This document shows positions 24,912-32,961 of a DNA stretch of 64,000 bases, piece after piece (positions within the stretch are counted from its first letter, which is position 1; every line of letters starts with the position of its first letter). The notes beneath the pieces are model-generated. The model was not told where the DNA came from, ran no database searches, and worked only from the letters and a program-made list of their open reading frames with translations. This DNA comes from Salibacterium lacus (GTDB taxonomy: Bacteria; Bacillota; Bacilli; Bacillales; Marinococcaceae): NCBI RefSeq assembly GCF_042684865.1, contig NZ_JBHUML010000002.1, forward strand, positions 1,364,001-1,428,000, read 5' to 3'. Position numbers and translations under genes: made by a program.

Positions 24912-25970
24912 TTATTTTGCCGTATGTTTCCGAACTTCCGGCAGAATCTCGGTCGCAATGATTTCAATATTCTTTCTCAGCTTATCAAACGGCACACCAC
25001 CGAAATCGATTTGGGCGATGTAGCGCTGATGCCCGTATACTTCATGCTGATAGAGTATTTTTTCGATAATTTCCTGCGGACTGCCGATATTCATCACACT
25101 TCGTGTATCAGCCCCTTGCGCAAACATCTGTTTTGCGAAACCACGTCCGTTCGTCCGTTTCATCCCTTCGTTCACGTGGGGGTACATCTCCTGAAGCGCC
25201 TGTTGCGTCGTTTCCGCTGCATAGAAAAAACCCGCCGTCGCAACGGGTAGTTCCGCCGGATCAAACCCGCCGGCAGTTGCTGCTTCGCGGTAGGCGTCTA
25301 CGGTTTGTTTGAATGCATCGACCGGACCGCCAAGATGAGCCATAAACATCGGAACTCCCGCATATCCAGCTTTCATGGCGCTCTGCGGAGTCCCGCCGAC
25401 CGCCCGCCATATCGGAAGTTTTGCTTTACTTGGTCTTGGCAGCACTTCTGCATTACGCAGGGATGCCCGGTAGTCACCACTCCACGTCACTTTCTCCTGC
25501 TCGTTGATCTGACGAAGCAGAGCAAACTTTTCTTCATACAGCGCTTCATAATCACGGATATCATATCCTAGTAAATCAAACAGGCCGATCCGGGAAGCGC
25601 GGCCTGCCACGAGTTCGGCCCTTCCTCCTGAAATCAGGTCAACCGTTGAAAAGTTTTCATACACCCGCACCGGATCTGAGGTGCTGATGATCGTGGAAGA
25701 ACTCCCCAGTTTTATGTTTTCTGTTGCCTGGGCAATGCCTGCAAGCACGACCGCATGCGCCTGCGTGGCAAAGTATTCCTGATGGCTTTCTCCTACACTG
25801 AAAAAATCGAGCCCTGCTTCATCGGCAAGTTTGGCGAATTCGATAATTTCGTGTATGCGCTGCTCTGCGGATATTCTTTCTCCTGTATGAGGGTCCGGCA
25901 GATGATCCCCTAACGTATATATCCCGAATTCCAGTCCTTTGGTTTTATCTATTCCGTATTGCTGCATCAT
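24912..25970 (-). CDS. LLM-class flavin-dependent oxidoreductase (luciferase-like monooxygenase)
   Basis: A 352-residue TIM-barrel flavin monooxygenase. Features include EAGLDFFSVGESHQEYFA, IKLGSSSTIISTSDPVRVYENF and the substrate-side LISGGRAELVAGRAS. It uses reduced FMN, expected from the reductase encoded directly downstream, to oxidise an unknown organic substrate. The frame is open to a GTG at 25979, but the ATG at 25970 is better spaced from AAAGGTGG. The operon is divergent from the HxlR-family regulator, which probably controls it. A second LLM enzyme lies on the other side of that regulator. Confidence 0.87.
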   Translation of the reverse strand: MMQQYGIDKTKGLEFGIYTLGDHLPDPHTGERISAEQRIHEIIEFAKLADEAGLDFFSVGESHQEYFATQAHAVVLAGIAQATENIKLGSSSTIISTSDPVRVYENFSTVDLISGGRAELVAGRASRIGLFDLLGYDIRDYEALYEEKFALLRQINEQEKVTWSGDYRASLRNAEVLPRPSKAKLPIWRAVGGTPQSAMKAGYAGVPMFMAHLGGPVDAFKQTVDAYREAATAGGFDPAELPVATAGFFYAAETTQQALQEMYPHVNEGMKRTNGRGFAKQMFAQGADTRSVMNIGSPQEIIEKILYQHEVYGHQRYIAQIDFGGVPFDKLRKNIEIIATEILPEVRKHTAK

Positions 25971-26079
25971 TTTACCCACCTTTCTTTTGCCATGTTATTA
26001 TAGAAGATAGAACGTCAAAAAAGAAGTACGCACTTTGAAGTGGTGTGGTATCCTTTATGAAACCAAGGAGGCTGATCCT

Positions 26080-26427
26080 ATGGAAAAAGTACCGGAACAA
26101 TGCCAGGTTGAAGACGCTCTCAGCATTATCACCGGGAAATGGAAACCTATTATTCTCCTTCACCTGCTTCAGGAAGGCACCCAGCGTTTCAACGAATTGA
26201 AACGAAAAATGCCCGGTGTCACCCAGAAAATGCTCACCAAACAGCTTCGTGAACTGGAAGAAGAAGATATTATTGAACGCACGATTTATCCCGAGGTCCC
26301 TCCCAGAGTGGAGTATGCAATGACCGATTACGGCCGGAGCCTGGAACCAATTCTTGAAGCCATGCACGAATGGGGGCAGCAGCACACTCTCCATAAGAGG
26401 GAAAGACAAAAACAGTCAACGTCTTAA
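26080..26427 (+). CDS. HxlR-family winged-helix transcriptional regulator
   Basis: A 115-residue regulator. The HxlR signature is complete: a single N-terminal cysteine (EQCQVEDALSIITGKWKPII), then RFNELKRKMPGVTQKMLTKQLRELEEEDII as recognition helix and wing (quoted in part), and VEYAMTDYGRSLEPIL. These dimers usually sense electrophiles, aldehydes or redox stress through the cysteine. It is divergent from the LLM/FMN-reductase operon and convergent with a second LLM gene. Start at 26080 follows AAGGAGG. The short divergent region carries AGTACGCACTT, a possible half-symmetric operator. Confidence 0.9.
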   Translation: MEKVPEQCQVEDALSIITGKWKPIILLHLLQEGTQRFNELKRKMPGVTQKMLTKQLRELEEEDIIERTIYPEVPPRVEYAMTDYGRSLEPILEAMHEWGQQHTLHKRERQKQSTS

Positions 26428-26463
26428 AAAAACGCCGGCGCACTCTGCTGCACCGGCGTTTTT
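26427..26463. terminator. Bidirectional terminator between hxlR-type and LLM genes
   Basis: AAAACGCCGG and CCGGCGTTTTT form a stem around CGCACTCTGCTGCA, with A and T runs suitable for both directions. Confidence 0.85.
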
Positions 26464-26489
26464 ATCATGTACCAGCATGTTCCCGGCCG

Positions 26490-27491
26490 TCAGCTGGATA
26501 CGACGTCTTTCAGAATTTCATACGACCGTTTCTGCTTTTCCGGGTCGTAGATGTAGGAAACGGCCATAAGCTCGTCCACATCATACTTTTCCTGAAACCG
26601 TGTCAGCTGTTCCCGGATGGACTCCCTGCTTCCAAGAAACGTCATTCTCGACATCGACGCTGATGCCTCTTTTTCACGGGAATTCCATATTTCATCCATG
26701 TCATCCACCGGCGGGCTGAGCGGCTGCCCGCTGCCACGGACGACATTCAGGAAAAACTGCTGCATCGTCGTCTGCTCCCGGCGCGCTTCTTCGTCCGTAT
26801 CTGCTGCAATAACATTCGCACAAACCATCATGTACGGCTCAGCCAAATAGTCAGACGGCTGGAACCGGCTCCTGTAAATCGATATTGCCTCTTCCATATG
26901 AGTCGGAGCGAAGTGTGCGGCAAACACGTACGGAAGGCCGAGTTTCGCAGCCAGTATGGCCGAATCAGGCGAAGAACCGAGAATGTAGATTGGAATATTC
27001 GTGCCTATTCCAAGGTCCGCTTTCACGTAGCCCTGTTCTTCCTGCGGCCCGAAATACGTAAGCAGCTGCTGCACGTCTTCGGGGAATGAATAAACCGGCT
27101 GATCGGTATTGGAACGGCGGAGCGCGGAGGCGGTCAGCATATCTGTCCCAGGCGCGCGCCCCAGACCAAGATCAAGACGATCAGGGTACATTGTCGCCAT
27201 CGTCCCGAACTGCTCTGCCACAACAAGCGGGGCATGGTTGGGCAGCATGATGCCGCCGGATCCGACCTTTATCTGATCGGTGTGCTCAAGAACATGCTTC
27301 ATCAGAATAGATGTCGCAGAGCTTACGAGTGTCGATGTGTTATGATGTTCTGCAATCCAGTAGCGCGCGTATCCCATTTTCTCCAGATTCTGTGCCAGAT
27401 CGACCATGGAATCAATGGCGCCTTTTTTGGATTCTCCCTGCCGCACTGGTGCCAGATTCAAGGCGGACACTGGAATATTTATATCTGCCAT
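26490..27491 (-). CDS. LLM-class flavin-dependent oxidoreductase (MsnO8-like)
   Basis: A 333-residue luciferase-like oxidoreductase. The N-terminus VSALNLAPVRQGESKK and YARYWIAEHHN are typical of the MsnO8/YtmO subgroup, as are VGSGGIMLPNHAPLVVAEQF and LDLGLGRAPG. The substrate is unknown; relatives in this subgroup are often linked to sulfur compound use. AAGGAGAT precedes the ATG. It is a separate transcript from the other LLM gene and converges on the HxlR gene. Confidence 0.88.
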   Translation of the reverse strand: MADINIPVSALNLAPVRQGESKKGAIDSMVDLAQNLEKMGYARYWIAEHHNTSTLVSSATSILMKHVLEHTDQIKVGSGGIMLPNHAPLVVAEQFGTMATMYPDRLDLGLGRAPGTDMLTASALRRSNTDQPVYSFPEDVQQLLTYFGPQEEQGYVKADLGIGTNIPIYILGSSPDSAILAAKLGLPYVFAAHFAPTHMEEAISIYRSRFQPSDYLAEPYMMVCANVIAADTDEEARREQTTMQQFFLNVVRGSGQPLSPPVDDMDEIWNSREKEASASMSRMTFLGSRESIREQLTRFQEKYDVDELMAVSYIYDPEKQKRSYEILKDVVSS

Positions 27492-27793
27492 ATCGCATAT
27501 CTCCTTTATGATTGAACATTTCCTTACGTATTATAACACCGCGGCTTTCCATTTATGGCAATTCTGCTCACGTCTCTTTAAGGAGGTATCTTTTTTACAT
27601 CTACACTCTGTAGTTCCTGCTTTGAGATCTTTTTTATAGTGCTTTACCAGCGGTTCCGCAGGTATTACGAGCCTTATCAGGTCATTTACCGTCCAAACCA
27701 CTGCATTTACCTGCCAACCCGCTCCCGTTACAAGCGCAATCCTACCAATTACCCGCCGAAACCTGCTTTCCGGTATTGAAACAAAATATCAAT
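27492..27793. other. Gene-free, pyrimidine-biased spacer
   Basis: No open frame of note. Between about 27640 and 27770 the plus strand repeats variants of TTACC or TACC at irregular 10-25 base intervals (for example CTTTACCAGCGG, CATTTACCGTCC, CATTTACCTGCC, AATTACCCGCC). I cannot assign a function. The promoter of the LLM gene should lie near 27500-27540. Confidence 0.45.
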
Positions 27794-27826
27794 AAAAAAG
27801 GAACTGTCCCTTTTAAGAACAGTTCC
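27794..27826 (-). terminator. Terminator of the nucleoside operon (after deoC)
   Basis: GGAACTGTTCTT pairs with GGGACAGTTCC around AAAA and is followed by TTTTTT on the minus strand, just after the deoC stop. Confidence 0.85.
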
Positions 27827-27836
27827 CCTCGTGTTT

Positions 27837-28490
27837 TCAGCAGTGGCTGACTATTGATGCGCTGGCGCTCGCTCCCAGCCGGTCGGCTCCGGCTTCTATC
27901 ATGGCATCCGCTGTTTCCCGGTCCCGGATGCCTCCTGAAGCTTTTACGCCGATACCCGGTCCTACAGCTTCGCGCATCAAAGCGATATCTGCTGCCTTTG
28001 CTCCGCCTCCTGCAAAACCGGTCGACGTTTTCACATAATCGGCTCCAGCATTTACTGCCAGACGGCAGGCTGTTTTCTTTTCGTCATCCGTCAACAGCGC
28101 TGTTTCAAGAATCACTTTCACAAGCGCTTTTCCTTTTGCTTCCGTGACCACAGCACGTATGTCGTTTTCCACCGCGGTCTCCTGTCCGTCTTTCAAAAGG
28201 CCGATCGACAGCACCATATCGATTTCTTCGGCGCCTTTCTCTATAGCATCTTTTGTTTCAAACGTCTTCGTTTCTGTCGTGGAGGCTCCAAGTGGAAATC
28301 CGATGACCGTACACACCTTCACGCCTGTGTCCTGAAGCATCCGGTTCGCTTCTGTTACATAAACGGGATGGATACAGACCGAATAAAATCCATTTTCACC
28401 GGCTTCTTCGCAGAGATTTTTAATCTGTTCTCCGCTCGTTTCCGGTTTCAGCATCGTATGATCAATCATTTTTGCTAATTCTGTTTGCAT
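27837..28490 (-). CDS. deoC: Deoxyribose-phosphate aldolase
   Basis: A 217-residue class I aldolase that splits 2-deoxyribose 5-phosphate into glyceraldehyde 3-phosphate and acetaldehyde. It starts LAKMIDHTMLKPETS; the Schiff-base lysine is in YVKTSTGF and the proton-relay lysine in GVKASGGIRD. The end of the protein (SASASIVSHC) is slightly shorter than in relatives. It is the last gene of the XapX-deoB-PNP-PNP-deoC unit and completes the breakdown of deoxyribose from deoxynucleosides. Confidence 0.95.
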   Translation of the reverse strand: MQTELAKMIDHTMLKPETSGEQIKNLCEEAGENGFYSVCIHPVYVTEANRMLQDTGVKVCTVIGFPLGASTTETKTFETKDAIEKGAEEIDMVLSIGLLKDGQETAVENDIRAVVTEAKGKALVKVILETALLTDDEKKTACRLAVNAGADYVKTSTGFAGGGAKAADIALMREAVGPGIGVKASGGIRDRETADAMIEAGADRLGASASASIVSHC

Positions 28491-28513
28491 GGATCATCTC
28501 TTCCTTCCATTTA

Positions 28514-29335
28514 TTATAATGAGGCCGTAATACTCTGAACAAGGTTTTTGAAAACAGGTTTCGTGCGTGCTGCCACCGCCACCACATCTTCATGCGTTAA
28601 CGGTTCCAGTTCTTCCCCGATGGCCATATCCGTAATGCAGGATAGTCCGAGAACCTGCATCCCCATCTGATTGGCCGCAATGACTTCCGGCACGGTGGAC
28701 ATGCCGACTGCATCGGCCCCGCATTGACGCAGCATTGTCAGTTCCGCCGGTGTCATGTAAGTCGGACCTGTAATGCCTGCATACACTCCGTGCTGCACGC
28801 TGATATCCAGTTCTGCCGCTTTTTCCTCCGCCACCGAACGCAAGGCCGGGGAGTAGGCCCGGCTCATATCAGGAAAGCGCGGTCCCATGTCCGGATCGTT
28901 GGGGCCCATTAATGGATTGTCTCCGGTCATATTTAGATGATCGTCAATCACCATAATGTCTCCCGGCGCAAATGCTGGATTCATTCCTCCACAGGCATTT
29001 GTAATAAGAAGAGTCTCCACACCGATACCCTTCATCACCCGGACTGGAAACGTCACATCCTGCATGGAGTGCCCTTCATAATAATGAAATCTTCCTTTCA
29101 TTGCTGCCACATTTTTTCCCTGCCAGGTTCCAACAACCAATGTGCCGGCATGACCTTCCACCGTCGATTCCGGAAAATGCGGAATGTCTTCATAATCGAC
29201 AACGACGGGATTTTCTATATGGTCCGCCAGTTCTCCAAGACCCGAACCCAATATAAGCCCGATCTCCGGTTTGATATGAATCTTCTGCTCCAGTGCCTGA
29301 ACAGCTTCTTTCTGCTTTGCTCCTATGTCCTTCAT
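28514..29335 (-). CDS. Purine nucleoside phosphorylase paralog 1 (atypical base-binding residues)
   Basis: A 273-residue trimeric-type (family 2) PNP. The phosphate loop GLILGSGLG, the ribose/phosphate motif PHFPESTVEGHAG and GRFHYYEGHSM are conserved, as is GMSTVPEVI. At the two positions that recognise the purine ring, it has Met194 (GPTYMTPAE) where typical inosine/guanosine enzymes have Glu, and Asp236 (SCITDMAIG) where they have Asn. An aspartate there favours 6-amino purines such as adenosine in the broader family, so the substrate may differ from that of paralog 2. It sits seven bases downstream of paralog 2. Confidence 0.9.
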   Translation of the reverse strand: MKDIGAKQKEAVQALEQKIHIKPEIGLILGSGLGELADHIENPVVVDYEDIPHFPESTVEGHAGTLVVGTWQGKNVAAMKGRFHYYEGHSMQDVTFPVRVMKGIGVETLLITNACGGMNPAFAPGDIMVIDDHLNMTGDNPLMGPNDPDMGPRFPDMSRAYSPALRSVAEEKAAELDISVQHGVYAGITGPTYMTPAELTMLRQCGADAVGMSTVPEVIAANQMGMQVLGLSCITDMAIGEELEPLTHEDVVAVAARTKPVFKNLVQSITASL

Positions 29336-29342
29336 TTGTCTG

Positions 29343-30173
29343 TTATGCTCCTTTCTCTATTCGTTTCACCCATTCGCGGACCAATGCCAGGAACTGCTTC
29401 TGCACCTTTTGAGTCGTCTCGATCACTTCTTCGTGAGAAAGAGGATGGTCGAGAATCCCCGCTGCCATATTGGAAATGCATGAAATGCCCGCTGCATCCA
29501 TTCCGGCATGACGGGCAGCAATGACTTCCGGTACGGTGGACATGCCCACCGCGTCTCCTCCGAGATGCTGGAGCATTCGGACTTCTGCCGGTGTTTCATA
29601 AGAAGGGCCGCTGTTCCATACATACACGCCTTCCCGCAGGGTGAACCCAAGTTCCGCCGCTGCAGCCTTTGCTTCCTCGCGCAGATGAGATGGGTATGCC
29701 TCAGACATATCCGGAAAACGAACCCCGAGTTCCGGATTGTTCCTCCCCCGCAGTGGATTGGCCCCGGCATGATTGATATGGTCCCGGATTAACATCAGAT
29801 CCCCCGGATTCAAAGCAGGATCCACACCCCCGGCAGCATTGGTGGCAATCAATTTCCCAATTCCCAGTTCCTTCATCACCCGGACAGGAAATGTCACATC
29901 CTCAAGTTCCCAGCCTTCATAAAAGTGAAAGCGCCCCTGCATCGCAAGGACCGGAACTCCGTGCAGTTCGCCAAGCACGAGCTGCCCCTTATGACCTTCC
30001 ACCGTGGAAACAGGAAAATGTGGAATGTCTCCATACGGGATGGTTACGGCATCGGTTATTTCATCGGCGAGCACACCAAGTCCGGACCCTAAAATCAATC
30101 CTGTTTTCGGCTGTACTTTCTGCAGTTCTTTTATTGTATTGGCTGCTTCTTGAATAGCTTGTTGATTCATCAT
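29343..30173 (-). CDS. Purine nucleoside phosphorylase paralog 2 (canonical, PupG-like)
   Basis: A 276-residue family 2 PNP that cleaves inosine and guanosine type nucleosides with phosphate. It carries TGLILGSGLG, PHFPVSTVEGHKG, GRFHFYEGWEL and GMSTVPEVIAARH. The purine-binding Glu193 (GPSYETPAE) and Asn235 (SCISNMAAG) are those of the 6-oxopurine-specific enzymes. The first of two adjacent ATG codons overlaps the deoB stop by four bases, giving translational coupling. B. subtilis drm-pupG is the same arrangement with a single PNP. Confidence 0.92.
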   Translation of the reverse strand: MMNQQAIQEAANTIKELQKVQPKTGLILGSGLGVLADEITDAVTIPYGDIPHFPVSTVEGHKGQLVLGELHGVPVLAMQGRFHFYEGWELEDVTFPVRVMKELGIGKLIATNAAGGVDPALNPGDLMLIRDHINHAGANPLRGRNNPELGVRFPDMSEAYPSHLREEAKAAAAELGFTLREGVYVWNSGPSYETPAEVRMLQHLGGDAVGMSTVPEVIAARHAGMDAAGISCISNMAAGILDHPLSHEEVIETTQKVQKQFLALVREWVKRIEKGA

Positions 30174-31366
30174 TGTCCCCCCTGCTTCTGCACATCTTTC
30201 AGGAAACTTACACCAAATGAGGGCATCTTAACCTGGAAGTTCTCTGCCACAGCCGCTCCAACATCAGCAAACGTCTCACGGAGCGGAAGCGGCATTCCTT
30301 TTTTCACCGCCGGATGATGGACGAGCAGCGGCACATATTCTCTCGTATGGTCCGATCCGTGATGCACCGGATCATTGCCGTGATCGGCCGTGATAATGAG
30401 CAGATCGTCGTCCTGCACTTTTTCCAGCACTTCCGGAAGACGTTCATCAAAGGCTTCCAGTGCTTCCCCGTAACCGTCCGGATCGCGGCGGTGGCCGTAT
30501 TCCGCATCAAAATCCACCAGGTTCAGAAAGCTCAGCCCGGTAAAGTCTGCGTCCATCGTCTCCAGAAGTTTATCCATTCCGTCCATGTTGGAAGTTGTTT
30601 TCAACGTAGTTGTTACACCTTCACCGTCATAAATGTCCGTGATTTTACCTATCGCCGTCACTTCAAAATCTTCATCTTTCAGTTCGTTCATCACCGTACG
30701 GCCGAATGGTTTCAGTGCATAATCACGACGGTTCGGTGTCCGTTCAAACGAACCCGTTTCTCCGGTGAAGGGCCTTGCAATTACGCGGCCGACCATATAC
30801 TTTTCATCTTTGGTAAGCTCGCGGGCAGTCTCACATATACGGTACAACTCTTCGACCGACACGATATTCTCGTGGGCGGCAATCTGCAGTACGGAATCAG
30901 CGGAGGTATATACAATCAAGTCCCCAGTCCGGAGGTGGTGCTCTCCCAGTTCATCAAGGATACCGGTACCGGAGGCCGGTTTGTTGCCGACGATATTGCG
31001 TCCCGATGCTGCTTTGAGTTCTGTGATTAATTCATCCGGAAAGCCGTCTGGAAACGTGCGGAACGGCGCATTGATGCGCAGCCCCATCAGTTCCCAGTGC
31101 CCCGTCATGGTGTCTTTGCCGGCGGAAGCTTCCTGCATTTTCGCAAAATGCGCAAGCGGTGTCTCTGCTTCTTCGATTCCCGGGAGCTTCCTGATATTAC
31201 TCAACCCGAGCCTGCCCATATTCGGCATCTGCAGGGAACCGCGATGTCCGGCAATATGTCCGAGTGTATCCGCGTTTTCATCCCCGTACTGAACAGCGTC
31301 CGGAGAAGCACCGATGCCCACAGAATCCATGACAATTAAAAAAATACGTTTAAATGAAGTATTCAT
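30170..31366 (-). CDS. deoB: Phosphopentomutase
   Basis: A 398-residue alkaline-phosphatase-superfamily enzyme that converts (deoxy)ribose 1-phosphate to the 5-phosphate. Metal ligands are visible in FLIVMDSVGIGASPDA at the N-terminus and in LIITADHGNDPVHHGSDHTRE near residue 330 (quoted in parts LIITADHGNDP and GSDHTREYVP). The catalytic threonine lies in AGKDTMTGHWELMG near 85. It couples PNP and Pdp products to DeoC. Also known as drm in B. subtilis. AAGGGG lies eight bases before the ATG. Confidence 0.96.
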   Translation of the reverse strand: MNTSFKRIFLIVMDSVGIGASPDAVQYGDENADTLGHIAGHRGSLQMPNMGRLGLSNIRKLPGIEEAETPLAHFAKMQEASAGKDTMTGHWELMGLRINAPFRTFPDGFPDELITELKAASGRNIVGNKPASGTGILDELGEHHLRTGDLIVYTSADSVLQIAAHENIVSVEELYRICETARELTKDEKYMVGRVIARPFTGETGSFERTPNRRDYALKPFGRTVMNELKDEDFEVTAIGKITDIYDGEGVTTTLKTTSNMDGMDKLLETMDADFTGLSFLNLVDFDAEYGHRRDPDGYGEALEAFDERLPEVLEKVQDDDLLIITADHGNDPVHHGSDHTREYVPLLVHHPAVKKGMPLPLRETFADVGAAVAENFQVKMPSFGVSFLKDVQKQGGQ

Positions 31367-31382
31367 CCTTCATTCCCCTTTC

Positions 31383-31550
31383 TTATCCCAGCGTTTTATA
31401 GAACCAGTCCACGATCACTCCGCCAAAATACACCCCTGCAACCCCTATCACCCCGGCAAGAACCGGTGGAGCAGGGAGCGGAAGCCTGAGAAATTTAAAC
31501 ACAATGCCGATGATCGTACCGGCAAGCAGGCTCAGCAGTAATTCTTTCAT
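31383..31550 (-). CDS. XapX domain small membrane protein
   Basis: A 55-residue protein with two membrane segments: KELLLSLLAGTIIGIVFKF and PVLAGVIGVAGVYFGGVI. The central LPLPAPPVLAGVIGV motif marks the XapX domain, first seen near xanthosine use genes. Role unknown; the gene order suggests a part in nucleoside uptake or sensing. AGGAGGGG lies seven bases before the ATG at 31550. It is the first gene of the deoB unit, with an operator-like palindrome just upstream. Confidence 0.8.
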   Translation of the reverse strand: MKELLLSLLAGTIIGIVFKFLRLPLPAPPVLAGVIGVAGVYFGGVIVDWFYKTLG

Positions 31551-31576
31551 TTTTTCCCCTCCTGCTCTTTCAATTT

Positions 31577-31592
31577 GTAGGACGTCCAACCT
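31577..31592. promoter_or_regulatory. Putative GntR-family operator, site 1 (XapX-deoB unit)
   Basis: TGTAGGACGTCCAACC on the plus strand. The core G(T/A)nGGACGTCCAAC matches sites 2 and 3 upstream of nupC. On the minus strand it sits just before TACAAA, a possible -10, the same layout as at site 3. Confidence 0.55.
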
Positions 31593-31606
31593 CTAAATCG
31601 GTAAAG

Positions 31607-31632
31607 AAAGGGCCGTCCATGACGGACCCTTT
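31607..31632 (-). terminator. Terminator after pdp
   Basis: AAAGGGTCCGTC and GACGGCCCTTT form a stem around ATG, followed by CTTT on the minus strand. It separates nupC-pdp from the XapX-deoB unit. Confidence 0.75.
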
Positions 31633-31644
31633 CCCTTTTCTTGT

Positions 31645-32946
31645 TTAAAAAATAACATCGTACAAGAGCTGCGGCGGCTTGGTTTGTTGTTTTTCTATCA
31701 TGTAGGAGGAAACAATTTTCTCTTCGGCTTCGCTGGTATTGTCGGTATTGCAGTGCATGACAGCGAGCACATCCCCTCTTTGCACCGCATCACCGATTTT
31801 CTTGTGTAAGACGATGCCGGCAGCAAGATCAATCGAGGACTCTTTTGTCGTACGTCCCGCTCCGAGCATACTGGCGGCGGTTCCGATATCTTCCGCTTCG
31901 ATGGAGGCAATATAACCGTCCTGCGCTGCTTTTACCTCCTTTTGATAAGAAGCGGACGGGAGATTCTCCAGATCATCTACAACAGCCGGGTTCCCGCCCT
32001 GTCCAGAGATAAACGTTTTCATTGTTTCCAGGGCTTTTCCGGAATGCACCGTTTCACGCAGATGTTCTTTTGCTTCTTCTGTTGTTTCCGTCAGGCCGGC
32101 TGCTGTCACCATGTGGCTGCCAAGAGCAAGACACAGCTCAAAAATGTCATCCGGACCTTCCCCTTTTAATGTTTCAATCGCCTCTTTCACTTCAAGCGCA
32201 TTGCCGACGGCGTAACCGAGCGGCTGGTTCATATCTGAAATGACCGCGGTCGTATGCCTGCCGGCGCCATTGCCGATATCGACCATGGCTTCAGCGAGCT
32301 CCCGGGCTTGCTCTGTTTCTTTCATGAAGGCGCCCGTTCCTGTTTTCACGTCCAGCACGACAGCGTCTGCGCCGGATGCCAGCTTCTTACTCATGATAGA
32401 ACTGGCAATAAGTGGAATAGAATCCACCGTCGCGGTTACATCGCGAAGGCCGTACAGTTTTTTGTCCGCCGGCGTTAAATTGCCGCTCTGGCCTGTCACA
32501 GCCGCTTTATTCTCATTTACGAGCCTGTTGAACGTATCTCCGTTCAGCTCGACATCGAAACCGTCAATGGCTTCCAGCTTATCAATGGTACCACCGGTAT
32601 GCCCCAGACCGCGTCCGGACATTTTGGCAACCGGTACTCCAACAGAGGCAGCAAGTGGCGCCAGAATCAGGGTTGTTGTATCCCCAACCCCTCCTGTACT
32701 GTGTTTATCCACTTTGACACCTTCAATGCCGGAGAGATCCACCTGATCACCCGAAGCTGCCATGGCCTGCGTGAGATGCACCCTTTCACCCGTAGTCATC
32801 CCCTGGAAGTAGACCGCCATGGAAAAGGCTGACATCTGATAATCCGGGATCCCGCCTGCCGTGTACTGCTCGATCATTTCATCTATCTCCGTTTTCGTTA
32901 ATTCGCCGCCGTTTCGTTTTCTCTCCATCAAATCGACCATTCTCAT
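31645..32946 (-). CDS. pdp: Pyrimidine-nucleoside phosphorylase
   Basis: A 433-residue enzyme that phosphorolyses uridine, thymidine and deoxyuridine. The domain layout is that of thymidine phosphorylases: helical N-terminal domain with MRMVDLMERKRNGGELT, the phosphate-binding VDKHSTGGVGDTTTL near residue 80, the signature SGRGLGHTGGTIDKLE near 110, and DVKTGTGAFMK near 190. I chose the ATG at 32946; the frame is open to a GTG at 32955 that overlaps the ribosome binding site AAAGGTG. It lies 15 bases after nupC and is cotranscribed with it. Confidence 0.95.
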   Translation of the reverse strand: MRMVDLMERKRNGGELTKTEIDEMIEQYTAGGIPDYQMSAFSMAVYFQGMTTGERVHLTQAMAASGDQVDLSGIEGVKVDKHSTGGVGDTTTLILAPLAASVGVPVAKMSGRGLGHTGGTIDKLEAIDGFDVELNGDTFNRLVNENKAAVTGQSGNLTPADKKLYGLRDVTATVDSIPLIASSIMSKKLASGADAVVLDVKTGTGAFMKETEQARELAEAMVDIGNGAGRHTTAVISDMNQPLGYAVGNALEVKEAIETLKGEGPDDIFELCLALGSHMVTAAGLTETTEEAKEHLRETVHSGKALETMKTFISGQGGNPAVVDDLENLPSASYQKEVKAAQDGYIASIEAEDIGTAASMLGAGRTTKESSIDLAAGIVLHKKIGDAVQRGDVLAVMHCNTDNTSEAEEKIVSSYMIEKQQTKPPQLLYDVIF

Positions 32947-32961
32947 TTTTATCACCTTTCT

